From the NCBI RefSeq assembly GCF_004771275.1, contig NZ_RQEV01000012.1, forward strand, positions 372,001 through 436,000: a DNA stretch of 64,000 nt, written 5' to 3'. The DNA comes from Leptospira fluminis. GTDB lineage: Bacteria > Spirochaetota > Leptospiria > Leptospirales > Leptospiraceae. This document shows, one piece after another, positions 57,029 to 64,000 of the stretch. The notes beneath the pieces were generated by a model. That model was given only the letters and a program-made list of their open reading frames with translations. It was not told the DNA's origin and did not search any database. Within the stretch, counting starts at the first letter, position 1, and each line of letters opens with the position of its first letter. The position numbers and the translations under genes are program-made.

Positions 57029-59920
57029 TTGAAACGTAAACCTCCCGTAAATAAACTTTTAGCCGTCTTCTTTTTGACGGGCTCCCTTTTCTATTCCGGC
57101 AACATCTCCGAATTGCTGTCGAAGAGGAGCGACTATTTCGGTAAAACGATCAAAGAAGTCACGTTTAAAGGAAATCGAAATACGTCCGACTCCGATATCG
57201 ACTCGATGCTCGAATTGAAGCGCGGTAGAGCCTTGACGAAAGGTATGGTGGATCGCGATCTAAAGACCCTATTCGCGTCCGGTTTTTTCTACTTCATCGA
57301 TATCCAGGCCGAAGACGTCGAGGGCGGCGTACGAATCATCATAGAACTAAAGGAAAGACCCCGGGTCAAAGAAATCGAGTTCGTAGGAGCGGACGAAGTT
57401 TTTCCCGCCGACCTTCGGGATAAGATGCCTCTGAAAGACAACGAGGTCATCACGCCGCAAAAAGTCTCCAAGTCGAGAGACCTCATTCTGCAAAAGTATA
57501 GGGACGAGGGTTTTTTTCTGGCTTACGTAAAGGCCGAGCTCGGAAAGCCGGATCCTAAGACGAACCTAGTAAAGGTGCGATTCGTCATAGACGAAGGGGA
57601 GGAGATCCCCGTCGCTAAGATCAATGTCTACGGAAACGAAACGATCGAAACGTCCGAAATTTTGGGCCTAATGGACCTCAAGGAAGAGGGGGTCTTCGAA
57701 GGGGGATCGTTTAAGGAAAGCGCATTCGAAAAAGATAAGGAAACGATCCAGGCATATATGCGAAGCAAAGGATACCTGGATTCGGAACTTTTGCGCGAAG
57801 GCACGAACTGGGAAATCCACTGGGAAAACCCGGAAAAGAAGGACAGAAGGGTCATCATAGTCAACATAAAGCTGTACGAAGGTCAGGTGTACTACTTTAA
57901 CGGATACACCCTTTCCCACGACATGACCTTGGATAACGAAGGAAGACCCGTATTTTTGAACAAGGAAAAGAACCCGCCGGACACGCCTAAGGACAAGCTG
58001 GTTCCGCTCTTCACTTTGGACGAAGTGGAAAAGGTCTTGGACTATAGCGTACGGGAAGTCGGGCAAATTTTCGACGAATCCATCTTCATGCGGGACCGTT
58101 CCTCTGTGAACGAACTCTACGGTTCCAAAGGACATATTTTTGCTCAGGTGATTCCCAGAAGGAAAATCGTTTCTCTGGACGAGGAGAGCCTGCAATATTA
58201 CGAGAATTGTTATTCTAGAAGATCGGAACTGGAACGTAAAATCTGCGAGGACGAATACAAGCAGTTGAACGTTCGACGGTTGCGGGAACTTTACGCCAGG
58301 AATTCCAATCTCCGAGGTCGTAAATTCGTGCATGTGGATTTTACGATTCGAGAAAACAATCTAGCTAAGATTGAAAACATCATCATTAAGGGAAATAAGA
58401 AGACCCAGGATAAGGTAATTCGCCGGGAGATGCTGGTAAAACCGGGAGACCTTTTCGATTCGGCCAAAGTGAACCGGTCCCGCGAGAGAATCCACAACCT
58501 TGGATATTTCAAGGAAGTGAACCTGAATATGAGGCCGGGTTCGGACGACACCAAGATGAATCTGGTGGTCGAGGTTGTGGAGCAACCCACGGGAACCGTT
58601 TCCATGGGAGGCGGTTACGGAACGATCACGGGATTTACCATCTTTACCGAAGTCGGTGAGAATAACCTGAACGGAACCGGACAAAAGATTTCCGGCCGTA
58701 TCGAGTTCGGTCCGTACAGAAGGTCTTTTCAGATTTCCTGGACGGAACCTTGGTTGAACGATACTCCTTGGTCCCTGTCTCTCTCCCTATTTTATTTTTC
58801 TCGTACTATTTTCTTGGGCTCTACTTCGACCATTAACGTATCGAATAGCACGACCGCTCCGACCACCGAAAATGCGACGTACGACAACAACGGTTTGGGA
58901 GTCACAGTAGGTTTGGCGCACCGAGTCTTTACGAACTGGACCCACTTTCACAGGTATACGCCCGCCTTTTACTCGTATTCGAATCCGACCGCGCTCGTTT
59001 CGGACGCGGTTCTTGCTAACGTAAGACAAGGATGGCAATTCCGTTCCCAGATTTCGAACGGTATTTCGTTCGATATTCGGGATAACGTATTCGCTCCCAC
59101 CAGAGGATATGATATCCTTCTCCAAGTGGATAATGTGGGTCAGTATTTGGGCGGTTCTTCCCACTTCGACCAGTACAGGATTACCGCGGAATACTACCAT
59201 ACTTGGTTCGACTTCACGTTCGGAGGCCTGATCCGCAACAACTCCCTACGCCGCTGGAGAGTGGTGCAGGAATTCCGTACTTCGAATATGTTCACGTTCC
59301 AACGGTCTCCGAAATACGGCCACCAAGATCCTGTTCAGAATCCGTACATCCGTCCTCAGGATTTGTTGATCATAGGCGGATACGAATCCTTAAGAGGATG
59401 GTATTATAACGATGCCAAATACCCCGTGGAATGGAGAAGCGGTGCACAGCACCGCGTACTGTTCGATTCGGAAATCCGTATCCCGATCGAACCCAGTCTG
59501 TTGTGGTTGGTTATATTCCTGGACGGAGGAGCCATGTACGAACAGGTCAACCGTTATACCGGAGTAAAAAAAGACTACGCGCATAATTATGATAAGAACA
59601 TCCAGCAACAGGAGATTTCCAATCCGATAGGCTGGTATTTGTTGAATAATTTCAATCTGTCCAACGGGCAAAAAGCGGACGTATCCTACGACGCGTTGAA
59701 TAACCCAGCTTATCAGGTGCTTTCCGCGGACAATCTCGCGATAGAGCGGATGAGATTCTCGTGGGGCGTCGGTCTCAGGATCCAAATTCCGGTCCTCCCG
59801 TTGCGACTGTATTTCGCGCAAAAGATTCGGCCTACCGGGAATTTCTGGGCCCCGTTCGAAAGATACGAATCGGACCGTGCATTTCAGTTCGTATTCGGGA
59901 TTGGAGATTATCGTTTTTAA
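57029..59920 (+). CDS. bamA: Outer-membrane protein assembly factor BamA
   Basis: BamA is the beta-barrel insertase of the outer membrane. The 963 residues start at TTG 57029 with a signal sequence (LAVFFLTGSLFYSG). Several POTRA domains follow (IKEVTFKGNRNTSDSDIDSM, then RVKEIEFVGADEVFP, then VAKINVYGNETIETSEI, then KIENIIIKGNKKTQDKVIR). The barrel starts near residue 530 (TVSMGGGYGTITGFT). The loop-6 motif LRGW stands for the usual VRGF. It ends in a C-terminal Phe (GIGDYRF). Spirochaete BamA often carries a long POTRA region, as here. It follows the ExbBD pair by 98 bases. Confidence 0.94.
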   Translation: MKRKPPVNKLLAVFFLTGSLFYSGNISELLSKRSDYFGKTIKEVTFKGNRNTSDSDIDSMLELKRGRALTKGMVDRDLKTLFASGFFYFIDIQAEDVEGGVRIIIELKERPRVKEIEFVGADEVFPADLRDKMPLKDNEVITPQKVSKSRDLILQKYRDEGFFLAYVKAELGKPDPKTNLVKVRFVIDEGEEIPVAKINVYGNETIETSEILGLMDLKEEGVFEGGSFKESAFEKDKETIQAYMRSKGYLDSELLREGTNWEIHWENPEKKDRRVIIVNIKLYEGQVYYFNGYTLSHDMTLDNEGRPVFLNKEKNPPDTPKDKLVPLFTLDEVEKVLDYSVREVGQIFDESIFMRDRSSVNELYGSKGHIFAQVIPRRKIVSLDEESLQYYENCYSRRSELERKICEDEYKQLNVRRLRELYARNSNLRGRKFVHVDFTIRENNLAKIENIIIKGNKKTQDKVIRREMLVKPGDLFDSAKVNRSRERIHNLGYFKEVNLNMRPGSDDTKMNLVVEVVEQPTGTVSMGGGYGTITGFTIFTEVGENNLNGTGQKISGRIEFGPYRRSFQISWTEPWLNDTPWSLSLSLFYFSRTIFLGSTSTINVSNSTTAPTTENATYDNNGLGVTVGLAHRVFTNWTHFHRYTPAFYSYSNPTALVSDAVLANVRQGWQFRSQISNGISFDIRDNVFAPTRGYDILLQVDNVGQYLGGSSHFDQYRITAEYYHTWFDFTFGGLIRNNSLRRWRVVQEFRTSNMFTFQRSPKYGHQDPVQNPYIRPQDLLIIGGYESLRGWYYNDAKYPVEWRSGAQHRVLFDSEIRIPIEPSLLWLVIFLDGGAMYEQVNRYTGVKKDYAHNYDKNIQQQEISNPIGWYLLNNFNLSNGQKADVSYDALNNPAYQVLSADNLAIERMRFSWGVGLRIQIPVLPLRLYFAQKIRPTGNFWAPFERYESDRAFQFVFGIGDYRF

Positions 59921-59935
59921 GGACAGGTTTTCTTG

Positions 59936-62125
59936 ATGGATCTGGATGGGTTAAACGAACCGCAGAGGTCGGCGGTGGAAAAGTTGGACGGTCCGGTCCT
60001 GATTCTTGCGGGAGCCGGTTCCGGCAAAACGAGAGTCATCACTCATCGGATCGCGAATCTGATTCTGAACCGTAGGACGGATTCCATTTGTGCCCTTACG
60101 TTTACGAATAAAGCCGCCGCCGAAATGTTGGAGAGGGTCCGCAATCTGGTGCAGAACATCTCTCCGAATGTGCAAGTCAAGACCTTCCATTCCCTTTGTC
60201 TATTTATCCTTCGTAGAGAGGCGGCGACCTTAGGAATCGACTCCGGATTTACCGTTTACGATACGACGTTACAGGAATCCTTGTTGAAGCAGGTTGTCAA
60301 AGACTTACACGAGGATCCGAAACAATACAAACCGTCGACTCTTGTCGGAATTTTTTCTTCGATGAAGGATTCCATGACGGGTGCGGATGAATATGTGCGC
60401 AAAGAGGATTTTTCCCACCGCTCGCAAGTGATCGCAAAAATCTATTCGGAATACGAGTCTAGGAAAAGAAAAAACCAAGCCTTCGATTTCGGGGATCTGA
60501 TCCTGCGAGTGGTCCGACTTTTCGAGGAAAACCCGACGGTTCTGACCAAATACCAGGAGCGTTGGAGATTCGTAATGGTGGACGAGTACCAGGATACGAA
60601 TAAGGTTCAGTATCGTCTGGTTCGTCTGCTTGCCGGAGAAAGAGGAAACCTTTGCGTGGTCGGGGACGACGATCAGTCCATTTATTCCTGGAGAGGGGCT
60701 GATATTACGAATATATTGAACTTCGAAAAGGATTTTCCCGACGCGTTCGTGGTAAAGCTGGAGGAAAATTATAGGTCGACGGGTAGGATCATCCGAGCGG
60801 CTTCTAAAGTGATCGCGCATAATCCGGATAGAAAGGAAAAGGAACTATTCACGAACAATTCCGAAGGAGAACCTATCCGACTTTCCGAATTCGAAAACGA
60901 AACCGAAGAAGCTTACGACGCGGTGAGAAAAATCCGGGCAGAGTCCGCAAGAGGATCGGAATATAAGGAATTTGCGATATTCTATAGGACGAACGCCCAG
61001 TCCAGATATTTCGAAGAAGGCTTACGGTCATCGGGAATTCCGTACAAAATATTCGGAGGTTTTCGGTTTTTCGATAGAGCGGAAATCAAGGATATGGTGG
61101 CTTATTTAAGCGTGATAGCCAACCCTATGGACTCGGTTTCCCTTTTACGGATCGTCAACAACCCTCCCCGAGGTATAGGCGAGGCCAGTCTGGAAAAGAT
61201 GCGGGAATTTTCGCTGGATCGTGGAATTTCCTTTTTGGAAGCGTTGGGGCACCACGACTTACCGCTAAAAAAAGCCGCTTTCGCCAAGGCAAAAGAGTTA
61301 TATCACCTTTTTTCGGACCTGATCGAAATGAAGGAAAAAGGAGAGCCCCCTTCCAAAATCGCCTTGGAAGTATTGGCGCGATCCGGTTGGGCGGAACACC
61401 TGGAACGGAATTCACAGGACGAGGAATCCGTTTCCAGATTGGAAAACATACGAGAGTTCGTGAATTCCATCGTAGAATACGAGGAGCGGGAAGATTCTCC
61501 CAGCTTGGAAGAATATTTGAATCAAATCAGCCTGCTTACTTCCGAAGAGGATTCGGCTCAGCTTACGGATTACGTGCATCTGATGACAGTTCATAACGCA
61601 AAAGGTCTGGAATTTCCGGTCGTTTTTTTGACGGGTTTGGAAGAGGGGATTTTTCCGCACGCCATGAGCTTGGAGGAACCCAAGGGAGAGCAGGAGGAGA
61701 GGCGTCTCTTCTACGTTGCTTTGACTCGGGCCGGAAAAAAGTTGAACCTAAGTTATTGTAAATATACCCGTAAATTCGGCCGTGTGGAACCGATGATTCC
61801 CTCGCGGTTCCTATCCGAAATTCCGACGGAATGTTTCGGAGGAGAATCGACGGTTTCCCAAAAGGGGGTTCGAAAGCCGGAAGGACCCCCTAGAGCCTAC
61901 GCGGGAACGGTCTCGAACCTCTCTTTTTCCGAGTTCGAACCTTCGGCGGAACCTCTCGGGGAGGAAGCGGAAATCCGGGAAGGAGACAGGATTCGCCATT
62001 CTCAGTTCGGCCCGGGAACGGTCCTCGCAGTTTCAGGGCACGGCAAGAATCGGAAGGTGAAAATCCGTTTCGGTTCTTTGGAAAAGAACTTTTTCCTTGC
62101 CTATACCCCCTTAGAGAAAATATAA
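59936..62125 (+). CDS. UvrD/PcrA-type superfamily I helicase
   Basis: A 729-residue 3'-5' DNA helicase. Motif I is GPVLILAGAGSGKTRVITHR near residue 20. Motif II is MVDEYQDTNKVQYRLV, then VVGDDDQSIYSWRGADI, then LMTVHNAKGLEFPVVFLTGL, then ERRLFYVALTRAGKKLNL. The C-terminus (DRIRHSQFGPGTVLAVSG, then VKIRFGSLEKNFF) is the PcrA-type Tudor domain. It acts in mismatch or nucleotide excision repair or in replication-conflict resolution. The start is ATG 59936 (CAGG eight bases upstream); TTG 59933 is directly before it. Confidence 0.95.
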   Translation: MDLDGLNEPQRSAVEKLDGPVLILAGAGSGKTRVITHRIANLILNRRTDSICALTFTNKAAAEMLERVRNLVQNISPNVQVKTFHSLCLFILRREAATLGIDSGFTVYDTTLQESLLKQVVKDLHEDPKQYKPSTLVGIFSSMKDSMTGADEYVRKEDFSHRSQVIAKIYSEYESRKRKNQAFDFGDLILRVVRLFEENPTVLTKYQERWRFVMVDEYQDTNKVQYRLVRLLAGERGNLCVVGDDDQSIYSWRGADITNILNFEKDFPDAFVVKLEENYRSTGRIIRAASKVIAHNPDRKEKELFTNNSEGEPIRLSEFENETEEAYDAVRKIRAESARGSEYKEFAIFYRTNAQSRYFEEGLRSSGIPYKIFGGFRFFDRAEIKDMVAYLSVIANPMDSVSLLRIVNNPPRGIGEASLEKMREFSLDRGISFLEALGHHDLPLKKAAFAKAKELYHLFSDLIEMKEKGEPPSKIALEVLARSGWAEHLERNSQDEESVSRLENIREFVNSIVEYEEREDSPSLEEYLNQISLLTSEEDSAQLTDYVHLMTVHNAKGLEFPVVFLTGLEEGIFPHAMSLEEPKGEQEERRLFYVALTRAGKKLNLSYCKYTRKFGRVEPMIPSRFLSEIPTECFGGESTVSQKGVRKPEGPPRAYAGTVSNLSFSEFEPSAEPLGEEAEIREGDRIRHSQFGPGTVLAVSGHGKNRKVKIRFGSLEKNFFLAYTPLEKI

Positions 62126-62186
62126 CGGAAGGAGAAGTTCCTACTGCGAAAAACCGATAATAATTCCAAGGAACACAGGAAAACCA

Positions 62187-62624
62187 ATGAAACGGATTTT
62201 AGTAGCAGCTCTGGCCTTGAGTCTGGCGACTCCGCTCCTGGCGGGAAAAGTCACCGGTCTTGTGGAAGAATTCAATAAGGTGGAAGAATTCAACAAAAAC
62301 AGGAAGGTATCCGAAGCCACTAAAAAGGCTACCCTGGAAAAGAACCTCCTCTCCGCATTAAAATACAGCCTCCACAGGAAATATTTGGAATATAAGGAAT
62401 ATACGAAGGGCCTTACCGCGGATTCTATCCAGTACGAACAGCAAAAAGGGACCTATTCCGTATACGTCAAATACAAGACGTACATCGTATTTTATAGTTA
62501 TCTAATGGATCCTGAACTGTATCTTCAAACCCCCTCGAACGAGGTTTTCTATATCAGACCGGATAATCTGGACGAAGAATCGCATAAGGAAGATAAACAA
62601 CAACCCCAGACCCAAGGAAAATAA
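62187..62624 (+). CDS. Small exported hypothetical protein
   Basis: A 145-residue protein with a signal peptide ending LATPLLAG. The mature part is helical and Lys/Glu/Tyr-rich (KYSLHRKYLEYKEYTKGLTA, then TYSVYVKYKTYIVFYSYLMD), with a Gln-rich C-terminal tail. A six-residue peptide VEEFNK is tandemly duplicated near residues 26-37. No family is recognised. It lies 61 bases after the helicase gene and 10 bases before the phosphatase gene, so they may be one transcript. Confidence 0.68.
   Translation: MKRILVAALALSLATPLLAGKVTGLVEEFNKVEEFNKNRKVSEATKKATLEKNLLSALKYSLHRKYLEYKEYTKGLTADSIQYEQQKGTYSVYVKYKTYIVFYSYLMDPELYLQTPSNEVFYIRPDNLDEESHKEDKQQPQTQGK
62262..62297 (+). repeat. 18-base tandem duplication in the small exported protein gene
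   Basis: GTGGAAGAATTCAATAAG is followed directly by GTGGAAGAATTCAACAAA. The two units differ at two synonymous third positions, and encode VEEFNK twice. The peptide is therefore kept after the duplication. Confidence 0.85.
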
Positions 62625-62634
62625 TTCTAGACGA

Positions 62635-63504
62635 ATGTTTTTTCCAGAAGAAGCCCGTATAGTTTCCAAATTCGTTTTGGAGGCTGCGGACGAAATCCTG
62701 AGGATCTATCGAAGCGAATTCGCGGTCCGCGAAAAAAAGAAAGGGGACCCCGTTACGGAAGCGGATCTCGCCGCGAATCGTATTTTGGTCCGGGGAATCC
62801 GGGAACGTTTCGGAGACCCCGTGTTTTCCGAAGAAGACACCCTACCTTTCGATCAGAAATCCCACCGAAACGGAAGGGTTTGGATTCTGGATCCTATAGA
62901 CGGTACGAGAGAGTTCGTCGCAAAAAATCCGGAATTCGCATTAAGTCTCGGTTTAGTAGAGGACGGAACTCCGGTTTTCGGCATCATTATGAATCCTGCA
63001 ACCGGGGAATTTTTCTGGGGAAGGGACGGGATCGGTTCGGATCTCCAGATTCTAAAACCTCCGTATTCGAATCTGGAAATCGATTGGGATTCCCCCCGCT
63101 TTTTTTTGGAAGAGAAGGATGAGTCGCGAGATCCCGGTGCTGTCCGTGAGGTCCTAGTTTCCGTATCCGAAACTCGTGATGGAATGTTCCAAGATTTTGA
63201 TTTCGGTCCCCGATACGTACGGAAAGCTACGGGTTCCATCGCGTACAAGCTCGCTTTGGTTGCCGTAGGAAAGGCCGAGATGACTCTTTCTCTTCGACCC
63301 AAGAACGATTGGGATATTGCGGGAGGAATCGCGATCTTAAGAGCCTCGAAAGGTTTCGATTTGGAGATCAAAACGGGCAACTCCTTTCGTTTTCTGGATT
63401 CCGAACTCAGCGTAGGCCTTCTTGCAGGTCGGGAGAATTACGTACTGGAATTTTGGGAAAAGAATAGCGAAAGACTTAGAAATTCCGTCCGGGAAAGTTG
63501 GTAA
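62635..63504 (+). CDS. Inositol monophosphatase-family phosphatase (CysQ-like)
   Basis: A 289-residue Mg-dependent, Li-sensitive phosphatase. The metal-binding residues are in VTEADLAANR, VFSEEDTLPF, ILDPIDGTREFVAKNPEFAL and KNDWDIAGGIAILRASKG. The last motif uses the family's W-D-AG pattern. GTREF and the length favour CysQ (3'(2'),5'-bisphosphate nucleotidase), which recycles PAP in sulfur assimilation, over inositol phosphatase. The substrate is inferred. Confidence 0.88.
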   Translation: MFFPEEARIVSKFVLEAADEILRIYRSEFAVREKKKGDPVTEADLAANRILVRGIRERFGDPVFSEEDTLPFDQKSHRNGRVWILDPIDGTREFVAKNPEFALSLGLVEDGTPVFGIIMNPATGEFFWGRDGIGSDLQILKPPYSNLEIDWDSPRFFLEEKDESRDPGAVREVLVSVSETRDGMFQDFDFGPRYVRKATGSIAYKLALVAVGKAEMTLSLRPKNDWDIAGGIAILRASKGFDLEIKTGNSFRFLDSELSVGLLAGRENYVLEFWEKNSERLRNSVRESW

Positions 63505-63528
63505 TCGTATTACGGAGATCCCACCTTT

Positions 63529-64000
63529 TTGGTTCCTAAGAAAAAAATTATTTCCTCTTTCCCCGGCCGACACTTCGTTATAGGAGTGGACGCCCGTCCT
63601 CTGTCCACGCCTGTCTCGGGCGTAGGAAGATTGATCGCCTCTACTTTGAAAGGGTTCGAAGGAGATCCGCGCTTTCGGTTTCTTCTATTTTCGCATCGTC
63701 CGATACATCCGAGTCACGCGCATCTCAAGGAATTACCGAACGTACAGGAGGAGATCGGAACAGGTTTCCTCGCCTCCAAAGGGGGACTTTATTTTAGTCT
63801 CGCTCTTCCCCGAGAATTACGAAAAAAGAATATTGATTTGTTCTGGGGCACCCAACAACTTCTTCCGCCTTTTTTCCCGAAAGAAGTTCCGGCGGTCATC
63901 ACTTGCGTGGACTTTGTGCTTCGGAAATTTCCGGAGACCATGCGTCCGATCGCGAGATTCCAACAATCCGTTTACATGCGCTGGAGCGCCGAAAGAGCAG
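63529..64000 (+). CDS. Glycosyltransferase, GT4-like, N-terminal part
   Basis: Open from TTG 63529 to the window end, 157 codons, so the C-terminal half is missing. The N-terminal Rossmann region includes VIGVDARPLSTPVSGVGRLI near residue 17, FLLFSHRPIHP, then LFWGTQQLLPPFFP and VITCVDFVLRKFPETM. GVDARPL..TPVSGVGR is the acceptor-side motif of GT4 glycosyltransferases of envelope-polymer synthesis. GGAG lies eleven bases upstream of the TTG. The acceptor and sugar are unknown. Confidence 0.82.
   Translation, partial: MVPKKKIISSFPGRHFVIGVDARPLSTPVSGVGRLIASTLKGFEGDPRFRFLLFSHRPIHPSHAHLKELPNVQEEIGTGFLASKGGLYFSLALPRELRKKNIDLFWGTQQLLPPFFPKEVPAVITCVDFVLRKFPETMRPIARFQQSVYMRWSAERA

Overview
The window is a chromosomal stretch of a spirochaete, almost certainly Leptospira. 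The signs are a DUF1577/PilZ-type protein, a very long membrane-anchored coiled-coil protein, a candidate periplasmic flagellar collar protein, spirochaete-style lipoproteins, and frequent TTG starts, several with strong AGGAGG-type ribosome sites. By eye the G+C is close to one half, higher than in the classical pathogenic leptospires. I see no rRNA, tRNA, CRISPR array, insertion sequence or prophage. Gene density is high, with many ATGA/GTGA/TTGA overlaps that imply translational coupling.

Layout. 1-6513: partial PilZ protein, guaB, a LolA-like periplasmic protein, rsmE, a cysteine-rich lipoprotein, thiS-thiE and a WecG/TagA glycosyltransferase. 6521-12021: a 1234-residue TPR protein with an acidic DPF-repeat N-terminus (candidate FlcA), a secreted protein with two CBM48-like domains and a membrane protein with an EF-hand-like loop. 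12043-21242: trxB behind a PerR/Fur-like box, an SGNH-MBOAT acyl-transfer pair, a second SGNH protein with a TPR protein, a XerD recombinase, an RsbW-like kinase, a small lipoprotein and a FapA/DUF342 protein.

21392-29432 is a complete cbb3 cytochrome oxidase locus on the minus strand, in transcription order ccoN-O-Q-P, ccoG-H-I-S and a SafE/TauE protein. CcoP carries one haem motif instead of two. An FNR-type palindrome and a frameshifted small gene lie upstream of ccoN. 29885-40437: TPR and membrane proteins, cheX with a PpiD-like protein, a methyltransferase, a Gld-type ABC exporter cluster (ATPase, permease, GldG, DUF4340), a STAS protein and a SAM methyltransferase.

40486-46241: the coiled-coil protein with a C-terminal helix-turn-helix, then a small histone-fold protein (a bacterial histone), map and a DUF350 membrane protein. 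46245-53730: queG, mutY, a UbiD decarboxylase, hldD, an ArsR-type regulator, a FabG-like reductase and a GHKL-type ATPase. 54034-64000: recN, an ExbB/ExbD pair, bamA, a UvrD/PcrA helicase, a small exported protein, a CysQ-like phosphatase and the start of a glycosyltransferase.

Most of the content is housekeeping: nucleotide, thiamine, queuosine and envelope metabolism, DNA repair and respiration. The most unusual parts are the histone gene with its structured leader and its coiled-coil neighbour, the redox-type operators at trxB and ccoN, the single-haem CcoP, and the DPF-repeat TPR protein.
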